The notes beneath the pieces are model-generated. The model had not been told where the DNA came from. It searched no databases and was given only the letters and a program-made list of their open reading frames with translations. DNA of 64,000 bases from assembly GCF_000372725.1 (NCBI RefSeq), contig NW_005199925.1, positions 93,206-157,205 of the forward strand. The letters are read 5' to 3'. The DNA is from Emiliania huxleyi CCMP1516 (lineage: Eukaryota > Haptophyta > Isochrysidales > Noelaerhabdaceae). Made by a program: the position numbers and the translations under genes. Below are positions 43,243 to 51,993 of the stretch, one piece after another; positions within the stretch are counted from its first letter, which is position 1, and each line of letters begins with the position of its first letter.

Positions 43243-44049
43243 ATGGTAAAAAGCATGGACTGGCACGTCTTCACCGACGGGCACGTCATCATCATCACCG
43301 ACGAGCACGCGGTGCTGCCCAAAGGCATGACGCGCCTGCCAGATGAGGCGTTCCAGGGCCGCACCTCTCTCGTCTCGGTCGCCTGCCCGCGCAGCCTCGT
43401 CTCCATCGGCGACGACGCCTTCTGCGGCTGCTCCTCGCTCGTTTCAATCAAGCTACCACAACGTCTGGAGATCATCGGGGACGCAGCATTCTCGGGCTGC
43501 TCCTCCCTCACCGACATCAGCCTCCCGCGCACAGTGCGCTCGCTCGGGATCTACGCCTTCTGCAGCTGTGCCTCCATAAACAGCGTCACCTTCCGTGCCG
43601 GCAAGGCTTCCATCGGCTGCTTTTCGCAGTGCTCCAGCCTGGTCTCCGTCAACATCCTCGACGGCCTCGAGTCCATCGAAAAGTACGCCTTCGCCCGCTG
43701 CTCCTCCCTCGCCCGCGTCACCTTCCCCGCCACCCTCACCTCCATCGGCGACTACGCCTTCGCCAACAGCCACTGCCTCACCTGCGTCACTGTGCCAACC
43801 ACCGCCACCATCAGCGCGCACGCCTTTCCGCCCGCCACCACCGTCCTCCGCCTCTCGCCCAAGAGGATGCGCGACCTGCAGCGCTGGTACGAGGCGGTGG
43901 ACGGGGCTCTGGCCTACAAGCGCTGCCGCCCCCTTCTCTACGGCTGGCTAGAGCGGGCCCAGATCAGGCTCGGCTCTTATGGCCCGGACGGTGCGGCGCG
44001 CCAGCGCGACTTTGAGGAGTTCGAGGGCGACTTTGCGCCGTGGTTGTAG
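43243..44049 (+). CDS. BspA-type leucine-rich repeat protein (LRR_5)
   Basis: An intronless frame of 268 aa starts at ATG 43243, with an alternative at 43255. It contains about seven BspA-type LRR units of the form LVSIGDDAFCGCSSLVSIKL P: for example RLEIIGDAAFSGCSSLTDI, TVRSLGIYAFCSCASINSV, LESIEKYAFARCSSLARV and TLTSIGDYAFANSHCLTCV. The C-terminal 75 residues (RMRDLQRWYEAVDGALAYKR) form a separate helical tail. Such proteins mediate protein binding and occur in large families in algae, trichomonads and giant viruses. No signal peptide or membrane anchor is visible, so a cytosolic role is likely. Confidence 0.85.
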   Translation: MVKSMDWHVFTDGHVIIITDEHAVLPKGMTRLPDEAFQGRTSLVSVACPRSLVSIGDDAFCGCSSLVSIKLPQRLEIIGDAAFSGCSSLTDISLPRTVRSLGIYAFCSCASINSVTFRAGKASIGCFSQCSSLVSVNILDGLESIEKYAFARCSSLARVTFPATLTSIGDYAFANSHCLTCVTVPTTATISAHAFPPATTVLRLSPKRMRDLQRWYEAVDGALAYKRCRPLLYGWLERAQIRLGSYGPDGAARQRDFEEFEGDFAPWL

Positions 44050-44355
44050 AGTGACAGGCGTGGTTGAAACCGCTGGCGGCCTGGCGCGCGGGGCTGCCGC
44101 GAGCGCTCGGCGAGCCGTGTCTACAATGTGTAAAGCCGTGTACGTGTGTGTAGAGTTTAGTGTGTGTGCGTGCGCCCCGGCGCTCTCTGCCACCCAGGGT
44201 TTGGAGCCTCCCCATGTTTTTTCACCGTCGCATGTTTTACTTCATGTTTTTTACCGTGAACCGTGTTTTGGTCAGAACTCAGATCCAGACGACTCCACTC
44301 GGCACTCCACACCCGGAGCTCCCCGCGCGGTCTCCACATCTAGCTCCGCATCTCT

Positions 44356-46077
44356 CTACCTCACCATTGAGGACGACGCTCCCGCCTTAAGCGCTACCTG
44401 CTCGGCCCTCATAGCCGGCAGCAGCTCCGGGAAGGGAAAGGGCTCGCCTGGCCGCTGCTTGCCCCAGAACTCCTCCGGGTCCTGCTTCACGAGCCGCAGC
44501 ACGCGCCGCAGCGCCTCCAGCACCTCGCCGCGCCGCTCGGGCACCTCGCTCGGCCGCAGCAGCCGCACAGGCTCCTCCTCCTCTCGCCATGGGCCCTTTG
44601 CGGCCGCGCCCGAACTGCTCGCCACCGCCTTGCGCTTGCCCAGCGCGCCCTCCCCCTCCGCCGAGCCCGGAGGCTCCCCGCTCACGTCCTCTCCGACCAC
44701 CGCCCCCCGCCCGGGCTCGTAGGGCTCCGTGACGGCCGAGGGCGGCGCCTCTCCGCCTCGCGGCGCCACGAATGCGAGGTCGCGCTCCGCGAGCAGCTGC
44801 TTCGCGTCCTCCCCCTCGAGCCCCGCCTGCCGCGGGGCATCCGGGAGAGGGGCGCCGGGGAACCGCTTCCCCTCTGGCGCGGCGTCAATCTCCTCTGGCG
44901 GCCGCCGCCTCTTGCGGCGGCTCGGCCGGCAGCACTCCAGGTTCAGCAGCGCAGGAAACGGCTGCACGTGAGCGGCGGGCGCGATGATGTCCGCGCTCAG
45001 CTGCGCCGCCTCTGGGAGCACCGGCAGCGCGCCGCCGGACCAATCGGACGTCGTCGGGAGCGCCTTCAGCAGCAGCCCGCTCTTCTCCGAGCCGCCGCTC
45101 CACGGCGCGTGGCCGAGGATCAGCGCCAGCCGGGGGCCCGCCCTCGTGAGGAGCCACACCACGCGCCCGAGGCGGAGGTCCACTTTGCTCGCGAGCACTT
45201 TGCTAAAGAGGTGAGGCGAGGTGCGGAGAGCCCGCTGCAGCCGCACGAGCGCCGACGTCGTGTCCTGGTCGAGGGGGCGGAACAAGCACTCCGCGTCCGC
45301 CTCCGAGGGCCGCCAGTCGAGGGCGGCGCCGGGCCACGGCAGCAGCTCCTCCTTTGCGATCTGCGCCAGGCTGGCCTCGGGCACGAGGCTGCCGTCGCGA
45401 TCGCGCGCGCCGCCGTCCGGGAGCAGCCAGTAGCCTCGCAGCCCCCAGATCCGCCACGCCGCCTTGGGCCGCTTGTCCGTGCTTCCGAGAAGCTTCGCGG
45501 AGCCGTCGGCCTCCTGCCAGAGCGTGGCGTCGGTCTTGTTTGCGGTGCGGAACTCGCGGTGCTCACTTGTCTCAAAGTACGCGGCGATGCGCCGCTCGCA
45601 CTCGGTGGCTGGGAGCGGCGCGGCAAACCAGGGCCGGAGCTGGCCGATCGAGTACCAGTGCACGCGCGAGATCGGCTGCATGCGCCACGATGCCTCTCCC
45701 AGGCACACCACCTCGCGCGTGCCCAGCTTGGGCGAGAATGTCACGACGTGCCTCTCGCCGCGCGTGTGGAACACCGTGAAGGCCTTGCGGCCGCCTTCCC
45801 GCTTGCCCTCGAGCAGATCCTCGGGCAGCGGCTCAGCGAGACAGACCTCGAGAGAGGTGAGCGCCGGCTGCACGTCGCCAAAGAGGCAGTCGTAGGCGGC
45901 GACGACGCAGTCCTTGAGCGGCCGGCGCACGCCCAGCTGCTTGCACGTGGAGGGCGGGCCATAGATCAGCTCAGCCTCGCCGAAGCGGAACCCGTCGTGC
46001 GTGTGGATCAGGAAGCCGAGCACGGGCACGCCGCCGACACGGAAGGCGGCCGAGAGGGGGGATTTGGCCACGGGCAT
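44356..46077 (-). CDS. unknown 573-aa protein with basic/acidic C-terminus
   Basis: A single-exon frame starts at ATG 46077 (MPVAKSPLSAAFRVGGVPVL). The N-terminal 350 residues look globular and well folded, with segments such as LGFLIHTHDGFRFGEAELIY, RRPLKDCVVAAYDCLFGD, FTVFHTRGERHVVTFSPK, HWYSIGQLRPWFAAPLP and AAWRIWGLRGYWLLPDGG. A nuclear-localisation-like RPSRRKRRRPPEE and Pro/Glu/Gly-rich low complexity follow, ending in a helical PSEVPERRGEVLEALRRVLR. No known domain was recognised. The start lies 60 bp from a divergent frame with mobile-element character, so it could be part of, or captured by, that element. Confidence 0.6.
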   Translation of the reverse strand: MPVAKSPLSAAFRVGGVPVLGFLIHTHDGFRFGEAELIYGPPSTCKQLGVRRPLKDCVVAAYDCLFGDVQPALTSLEVCLAEPLPEDLLEGKREGGRKAFTVFHTRGERHVVTFSPKLGTREVVCLGEASWRMQPISRVHWYSIGQLRPWFAAPLPATECERRIAAYFETSEHREFRTANKTDATLWQEADGSAKLLGSTDKRPKAAWRIWGLRGYWLLPDGGARDRDGSLVPEASLAQIAKEELLPWPGAALDWRPSEADAECLFRPLDQDTTSALVRLQRALRTSPHLFSKVLASKVDLRLGRVVWLLTRAGPRLALILGHAPWSGGSEKSGLLLKALPTTSDWSGGALPVLPEAAQLSADIIAPAAHVQPFPALLNLECCRPSRRKRRRPPEEIDAAPEGKRFPGAPLPDAPRQAGLEGEDAKQLLAERDLAFVAPRGGEAPPSAVTEPYEPGRGAVVGEDVSGEPPGSAEGEGALGKRKAVASSSGAAAKGPWREEEEPVRLLRPSEVPERRGEVLEALRRVLRLVKQDPEEFWGKQRPGEPFPFPELLPAMRAEQVALKAGASSSMVR

Positions 46078-46136
46078 AGCTGTGGTGCAAAAAATATTAC
46101 TCGCAAAGCGAGCATGCGGGCGCGGCGTCCGCGCAT

Positions 46137-47804
46137 GTGCCGGGCGACGCCGCCCCCGCAGGGCTGCCCGACCCCATCGCCCAGACGCCCGCCTACCCAC
46201 CGCCGACGGGGCCAGAGCACGGGAGGGAGTTCCGCTCCGACGAGGACGGGGACGGCCCCACCGGGACCGAGGCCGAAGGTGTCGCCTACGCCGAAACCCT
46301 CGCCGCAGCCAAGCGCGCCGCCGACGAGCGACTCCGCGTCGCTCTCACCGCGGGCCCAGACGCCGCCGCCCCCGCGGGGCCACCCGACCCCGTCCCCCAG
46401 GCGCCCGCCTACCCGCCTCCGACGGGACCGGAGCATGGGAGGGAATACTCTTCCGACGAGGACGGGGACGGCCCCTACGGGACGGAGGCCGGGGACGTCA
46501 ACTGGGTTGATACCACTGGCGTCACCGCCGACCGAGTCGTCGTTGAACGACCTCACATCGCCGCCACCACGCACCCGCGGGGGTCATTGGACGGGGCGCT
46601 CCCTAGCCCACCGGTGGGACTCGAGGATCTGCCCACCGAGGTGATCGGGTCGACCATTATGCCAATGCTGGGGCCTAGGGATGCTCATGCTCTGGGAGCG
46701 GTGGCTTCCGCCCTTAGGTCCAGCATGGACGGGGCGCCCGTCGACCTGCGGCTCGGGGTGCGGAGACGCCGATGGGCCGGGCGGGCCATCCAGAGATGGG
46801 CCCGGGGGGCGGACTTTCGTACGAGGGCCCGCCTAAGCGTAAGAGGTACGAGGGCGTGGTGCGTCCTGTTCCAGACGGACGTGCCCCCCCCAGCGACCAA
46901 CCTGCGGCTCCTAATCACGTACGTTGGGGAGATAGTGGACCACACGATCACCGTGCCGCCGCACTGGGCGGGGATCGAGGAGGTGGTGCGCTATGTGGAG
47001 GTGCAGCTGGGGATCGACGCCGAGCCGATAACGAGAAGCGGTTTCCGGGCCGGTGGAGGTGAGCTACATGACTTCCACTGCGCCACTAACCAACCGAGTG
47101 TGGCTAGGGCACTGCAGACGCGTCATGAGGACGCCTGCCGAGACGCGAGGGCAGCATCTTTCCGGGCGGCCGCGCGAATGTACCAGGGAGCGGACCCGAG
47201 CTTACACCACGCGATCCCGGTCCCGCCGATGCAGTGGCTGGGGCGCACCGACGGAGAGGCGGAGTTACGACAGGCCCCCCCGGCGGGAGACGGATTGTCG
47301 GAGGCCATCCGACACCTGTTGCGGACGAAACCGGGTACGATAGCGGTGGGGAACGCGGGCGGGGGGGAGTGTGGGCCGCTCTCCCTTGGCTATGACGGAA
47401 AAAGGGACAGGCCCGGCCGGTCCCAGACGGGAGAGCGGAGAGCTGACCTAGTTCGCTTTGCCCGGGAAAACCCGGGGCTCCTATTGTTAGAATTTCCGGC
47501 GAAAACGACTATCTCCCTCAGCCAAGCGGTCGCAAGGAGCTTCCGTGGATACGCCCACCAATACGAGGCCGAGCCCACCTTCGAGATGTGGTGTTCTGCC
47601 ATGGCCTGCCCCGGATTCAAGTACGACGAGGCGGCGTTCATGATCTCGGCGCTGGTGGACAACCGCGCGGTCGTCATCTACCCGACGGGCAAAGGGGGGG
47701 TGGAGGGCCCCATCGTCTACACGGCGGACCCGACCTCCTGCCGGGGAGCTCGCCACCTGGCTCTCGATCGGGACACGTGCTCGGGATGGAGGGAGGCGCC
47801 CTGA
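46137..47804 (+). CDS. ORF1 of a putative mobile element: F-box-like and possible OTU-like protease region
   Basis: An open frame of about 555 codons ends at 47804. No ATG lies at its 5' edge (first codon GTG), so the start is unresolved. The N-terminus contains two copies of a PAYPPPTGPEHGRE...SDEDGDGP unit, about 234 bp apart. An F-box-like stretch follows (VGLEDLPTEVIGSTIMPMLG). The C-terminal half has GNAGGGECGPLSLGY, then FEMWCSAMACPGFKYDEAAF, LVDNRAVVIYPTGK and RHLALDRD. This order is compatible with an OTU cysteine-protease fold: Cys in GECG, His in RHLAL. The assignment is tentative. The frame overlaps ORF2, and a 240-bp dispersed repeat follows ORF2, which suggests a transposable element. 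Confidence 0.5.
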   Translation: MPGDAAPAGLPDPIAQTPAYPPPTGPEHGREFRSDEDGDGPTGTEAEGVAYAETLAAAKRAADERLRVALTAGPDAAAPAGPPDPVPQAPAYPPPTGPEHGREYSSDEDGDGPYGTEAGDVNWVDTTGVTADRVVVERPHIAATTHPRGSLDGALPSPPVGLEDLPTEVIGSTIMPMLGPRDAHALGAVASALRSSMDGAPVDLRLGVRRRRWAGRAIQRWARGADFRTRARLSVRGTRAWCVLFQTDVPPPATNLRLLITYVGEIVDHTITVPPHWAGIEEVVRYVEVQLGIDAEPITRSGFRAGGGELHDFHCATNQPSVARALQTRHEDACRDARAASFRAAARMYQGADPSLHHAIPVPPMQWLGRTDGEAELRQAPPAGDGLSEAIRHLLRTKPGTIAVGNAGGGECGPLSLGYDGKRDRPGRSQTGERRADLVRFARENPGLLLLEFPAKTTISLSQAVARSFRGYAHQYEAEPTFEMWCSAMACPGFKYDEAAFMISALVDNRAVVIYPTGKGGVEGPIVYTADPTSCRGARHLALDRDTCSGWREAP

Positions 47805-49882
47805 GGATGGTGGCCCGGGTGGCCAAGCAGCGCGCGATACAAGTGACGCGCCACTGGCAAGCGGTGGGGATCCCTCTCGAGTCGCTCGGGATGGAGCGCT
47901 TCCCCACGCTAGCCGCCTGTCATGGGTGCGGCGGTAAATTTCGCACACTGTTCCACGTCAAGCCGGAAGACGGACCTGCGGCTACGGGAGTGGCTGAAGA
48001 GGTGGTTAGTGCCATCCTGGAACGGATCTCGGAGCGGGTGGAAGGAGAGGCGGAGGAAGGGATGAGGACGCGCCTACGCCAAGCCATGCAGGGACAGGGA
48101 GTGTTTGTGTGCTTTTGTTGTGCAGCCCCTGTGGTCCGTGAGAAGAGGAGGCAAGGAGGCGGGTTAGGGGTGAGGGGGCGGCAGCCGCCACAGCAGGCGA
48201 GCGCACCCCGAGCCGGGGCTGCACCTGCGGGTCGGCCTCCCCCGACACGGACTCTGCCACGAAGGACACGAGACAGCCCGGTGAGGTTCGTACCGGCAGC
48301 TGACAGGGTGAGACAACGACAGGATGCGATCCGAGAAGCCGAGAGGGACCAAGAGGCCGCGGTGGCGGGCGAGAAGGCGGTCCTGGCGGAACTTAGGGCG
48401 ATCGGTCTGTCGGTCGCGGACAGCACCGGCGTGCTCAGGCCAGTACAGGCACGAGAGGTGCGGGGCTTGGCTAAACGACTGGTCGGCTCGACAGATCTTC
48501 TTGGACAGGTTTTCCGGTGGGAGGGAGAGGACTACCTCGTCAACGACATCGCACCGGGGCCGACACAGTCGGGGGGGCAGGCGCTGAAGGCGTACGCCTG
48601 CTGTGTGAAGAGGCGGGTGGCATCGGCGGGCCCGCTGTCTGAACACAACTCGGCCTTTGATATCCGGGCGGTGCGGGATCGAATCGAGAAGGACCAGGCG
48701 AGGGGGGAGGCGACGCGACTACTGAGCGGTCTACGGCCTGATGCGGAGAGGGGGGGGGGAGAGGCGGGGCCGTCGACGAATCCGGGCCCTGCCCCCCCCC
48801 CTCCCCGAGGGGAGATGAGAGCTAGGCCCCCCCCCACGAGCGGGGTGGACGGCCGACGCGTGGAGCCACGGCTGGAATGGCCGCAGAGGCAGGGGGCATC
48901 CCCCGAGGCCCCGCCCCAGGAGGTGCGGCGGCCGGCGCCGCCATCGGGCCCGCCCCCGCCACCACCACCTCCGCCCCCGCCGCTGGAGCGACCGCTGGGT
49001 CGAGGAGCCGCCCCTGAGGTTCTGCACCAAGCGGTGCGGCCGCCAGTGCCGCCATCGTTTCCGCCACCCACACTGCCATTTCCACCCCCGCCACTGGAAC
49101 GGCTGCAGGGTCGTGGGGCCGCCCCAGCGGCTCCACACCAGACGTTTGGGCCGCGAGGGCCGCCACCGTACCCGCCGCCCCTGCCACCGCCTCCACCCCC
49201 GCCGCCGGCGGGGCCGCCGCCGTATGGACCCGCTCGGAATAACCTGGGGGGTCCGGGACCGCCCCGCCGGAGGCTGGTGTATCCGGGCGGAGGAGATGGG
49301 GGAGGGGAGTTACCGCGGTACGATAGTGGGCCCACCGGCGAGCCGGAGGGCCGTGACCGGAGGGCCCCGGAAGGGACTTGGGGTCAGTTGTCGGAGGAGG
49401 CGAGAGATGAGCTGACGCGGCCTCTGAGAGTGGAGTCGGGACGTACGGGCTCACCAGGGGAAGGCCAGTCGCAGTGGCAACCGGACCACCACGACCTTCC
49501 ACAGGGAGGGCCACGCCCCCCCGAGCCTGGAGAGGAGCCGGCGGAGGGGGGGGGCGAGCCGAGGACGATAGAGAGGCCGCGGGTGCGGGCGCGAGACAAC
49601 CAGGGAGAGCGGGCTCGACCCCCCGGGGGTGGAACTGGTCGCGACCCAATGCCACCGTTCTCACCCGGGGTGACCCCGGCCGGGCCGCCGACACTCTCAG
49701 AACCGGTGGAGCTGGGAGAGGCTAGCGAAGACGAAAGGCGGCAGCGGAGGAAGCGACACCAACAACGAGGGAAACGACCACACCGGCCGTCGTATGACGC
49801 TCGGCAAGCGAGCAAGAGAGCGAATCGGGGGGAACCGGAGCCCCGGGAGGACCGAAGGTGGAGCCCCGGGACCGAGGACTAA
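47786..49882 (+). CDS. ORF2 of a putative mobile element: Cys-containing, coiled-coil and Pro-rich protein
   Basis: Overlapping ATGs at 47786 and 47807 open a frame in a different phase from ORF1, whose stop is 47802-47804. This gives a 19-nt overlap that could reflect frameshifting, re-initiation or an unseen intron. The product of about 698 aa contains a CxxC...CFCC zinc-type arrangement (CHGCGGKFRTLFHVK, GVFVCFCCAAPV), a coiled coil (RQRQDAIREAERDQEAAVAG), a LLGQVFRWEGEDYLVNDIAP segment, then long Pro/Gly/Arg-rich low complexity and a basic tail (RRKRHQQRGKRPHRPS). No reverse transcriptase, integrase or transposase was recognised. A nucleocapsid-like role is possible. Confidence 0.5.
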   Translation: MEGGALRMVARVAKQRAIQVTRHWQAVGIPLESLGMERFPTLAACHGCGGKFRTLFHVKPEDGPAATGVAEEVVSAILERISERVEGEAEEGMRTRLRQAMQGQGVFVCFCCAAPVVREKRRQGGGLGVRGRQPPQQASAPRAGAAPAGRPPPTRTLPRRTRDSPVRFVPAADRVRQRQDAIREAERDQEAAVAGEKAVLAELRAIGLSVADSTGVLRPVQAREVRGLAKRLVGSTDLLGQVFRWEGEDYLVNDIAPGPTQSGGQALKAYACCVKRRVASAGPLSEHNSAFDIRAVRDRIEKDQARGEATRLLSGLRPDAERGGGEAGPSTNPGPAPPPPRGEMRARPPPTSGVDGRRVEPRLEWPQRQGASPEAPPQEVRRPAPPSGPPPPPPPPPPPLERPLGRGAAPEVLHQAVRPPVPPSFPPPTLPFPPPPLERLQGRGAAPAAPHQTFGPRGPPPYPPPLPPPPPPPPAGPPPYGPARNNLGGPGPPRRRLVYPGGGDGGGELPRYDSGPTGEPEGRDRRAPEGTWGQLSEEARDELTRPLRVESGRTGSPGEGQSQWQPDHHDLPQGGPRPPEPGEEPAEGGGEPRTIERPRVRARDNQGERARPPGGGTGRDPMPPFSPGVTPAGPPTLSEPVELGEASEDERRQRRKRHQQRGKRPHRPSYDARQASKRANRGEPEPREDRRWSPGTED

Positions 49883-49916
49883 GCAAGTGTCTGTTTGGGC
49901 GTGGTGTCCAGTGTAA

Positions 49917-50153
49917 TGTCCACTAGCTCCGAGTAGAGGGGGCGTCCTGCAGTTAAGGGGAAACCCGGTACGCGGGTCCAACCCTCGGAGAACTGTGTTT
50001 ACTTTAAGGCCCTTGCCCTGCGAACGCGCACCCCCGGGGCTAGGGCTCTCTAGCCCGTAACCCGATGCCAATCATCCGGCCCGCTGGGTGCGCTTCTGAG
50101 CTCCCCGGCCCTGGATGTGCGGTTGATGACTGCACTCCAAGTGCTCCAAGTGC
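49917..50153 (+). repeat. dispersed 240-bp repeat R, 3' of ORF2
   Basis: Same-orientation match to 20273-20511. It begins 35 bp after the ORF2 stop and ends in CACTCCAAGTGCTCCAAGTG. It may be the 3' UTR or terminal repeat of the element. Confidence 0.75.
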
Positions 50154-50267
50154 AAATATAAAGCGCCACCATAGGAAGGGATGCCCATCTCTCCTGGAGA
50201 TGTCTGCTCTATTTATTTATTTATAGGAAGGGATGGGATGACATCTAAAGGCCACTGCATTGCTCCC

Positions 50268-51704
50268 CTACTCCGTCTCGCGCGTGACCGCGAAGCGCAG
50301 CACGCACGTGACAAAGTCGCGCGCCGCGATGCCGTTCGTGTTTCCTGCCGAATCGAGATGGTGCCGCTCGTGGATCTCGTAGAGCGAGACGACGAGGAGC
50401 GCCGCCCGCTCGCGCGCCGCCGCGGGGAAGAGCGAGTGGCTTGCCGGCGACCACGGCGCCGCCGCCCGCCGGATCAGCGCCGCCGCCTCGCCCTCGCCGC
50501 CCGCGGCGCGCTGCAGCCGCTGCAGCGGCGTCGGCCCGCCCTCGTGCAAGCTTGCGCCGCTGCGCAGCAGGGAGAGAGCGCGGGCGGGGGTGAGGGTCTC
50601 AAGGTGCGCGAGCGGCGTCCAGCCGAGGCTGACGACCAGCCAAACGGCGAGGTCGGCGTGGCCGCGGCGGTTTGCGGCATCCTCGGGCGTGCCGGCGGGC
50701 GTAGCGGCGCGGGAGGCGCCGTAGGAGGAGAGGAGCTTGGCGACCTCGAGGTGGCCGAAGTGGCACGCCATGAACAGCGGCGTGATGCCGTTGTTGCGGG
50801 CTTGGTTCACCGCCGCGCCAGCCTCGAGAAGCAGCCGGGCGATCTCGAGGTGGCCGTGCTTGCACGCGACGTACAGCGGCGTGAAGCCTTCATCCGCAGC
50901 TTGGCTGACCGCCGCGCCGGTCTCGAGGAGCAGCCGGGCGCACTCGACGTGGCCCTCCTGGCACGCGATGAGCAGCGGCGTGGCGCCGTTGTTCATCGCT
51001 TGATTGATTGAAGCGCCGGCGTCGCGCGGTAGCCGGGCGATCTCGACGTGGCCCTTCTGGCACGCCTTGAGCAGCGGTGTGGTGCCGTCATCCTTGGCTT
51101 GGTTGACCGCCGCGCTGGCCTCGAGAAGCAGCTGGGCGCACTCAACGTGGCCCTCCTGGCACGCGATGAGCAGCGGCGTGGCGCCGTCCTCCGTGGCCTG
51201 GTTGATCAAAGCGCCGGTGTCGCGCAGCAGCCGGGCGATCTCGAGGTGGCCTTGGTGGCACGCGACGATCAGCGGCGTGAAGCCCTCGTCCATTGCTTGG
51301 TCGACTGCCGCGCTGGCCTCGAGGAGCAGCCGGACGATGTCGACGTGGCCTCGGAAGCACGCGACCAACAGCGGCGTGACGCCGTTGTTCTTCGCTTGGT
51401 CGATCGCCGCGTTGGCCTCGAGGAGCAGCCGGGCGCACTCGAGGTGGCCCTTCTCGCACGCGAGGAGGAAAGCGGACGCCGCGTCGCGGTCCGTCGCCCC
51501 GACCCTCGCTCCAGCTTGGAGCAGCAGCCGCGCCGCCTCGGCCTGCCCGTGACGAGCCGCCCAAGTCAGCAGCGTGTCCTGCTTCTGCGTCTCGAGCCGC
51601 GCGTCGAGAGTGCCGCGCGTCCGCCGCCCGGAGAGGAGGGCCAGCAGCGAGCCCAGGTCGCCCACCGCCAGATCGGGCAGCAGCCGGGGGCAACTGCCGC
51701 TCAT
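50268..51704 (-). CDS. ankyrin-repeat protein
   Basis: A single-exon frame of 478 aa starts at ATG 51704. About nine consecutive 33-residue ankyrin repeats cover residues 45-345, with units such as GVTPLLVACFRGHVDIVRLL, GATPLLIACQEGHVECARLL and GITPLFMACHFGHLEVAKLL. One repeat has Pro instead of Leu (EIARLPRD). The units are very similar at the DNA level, which indicates recent repeat expansion. The C-terminal 130 residues carry SPASHSLFPAAARERAALLV and YEIHERHHLDSAGNTNGIAA, a tail type seen with ankyrin repeats in algal proteins. It is a protein-interaction scaffold, probably cytosolic. Confidence 0.88.
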   Translation of the reverse strand: MSGSCPRLLPDLAVGDLGSLLALLSGRRTRGTLDARLETQKQDTLLTWAARHGQAEAARLLLQAGARVGATDRDAASAFLLACEKGHLECARLLLEANAAIDQAKNNGVTPLLVACFRGHVDIVRLLLEASAAVDQAMDEGFTPLIVACHQGHLEIARLLRDTGALINQATEDGATPLLIACQEGHVECAQLLLEASAAVNQAKDDGTTPLLKACQKGHVEIARLPRDAGASINQAMNNGATPLLIACQEGHVECARLLLETGAAVSQAADEGFTPLYVACKHGHLEIARLLLEAGAAVNQARNNGITPLFMACHFGHLEVAKLLSSYGASRAATPAGTPEDAANRRGHADLAVWLVVSLGWTPLAHLETLTPARALSLLRSGASLHEGGPTPLQRLQRAAGGEGEAAALIRRAAAPWSPASHSLFPAAARERAALLVVSLYEIHERHHLDSAGNTNGIAARDFVTCVLRFAVTRETE

Positions 51705-51857
51705 GACGCCAGGAAGAAGAAATTTTTCTTCGGTGGTGAGAAAAAGGTTTAAGCCCCCCTCTCAAACATCAGGTTGACGGTTGAGACCCCCCGTCAACCC
51801 TTTAGTTGGGGGTTGAGGCCTCCCTCGCGGCAGGTGTGCTTCCGGGCTCCTGCTCCG

Positions 51858-51950
51858 ATGTCATTCTCCGAGGCCTTCGCGGCTCTCTCCGCCAGCCTGA
51901 CAGCCGGCGCTCAGCGGCTGAGCGGCGCCTCCTCGTCCTCGGCCGACGCT

Positions 51951-51993
<43 letters not shown>

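Noticed and set aside
44968-46644. 558-codon plus-strand frame
   Set aside because: Antisense to the 44356-46077 gene for most of its length; low-complexity Arg/Pro content.
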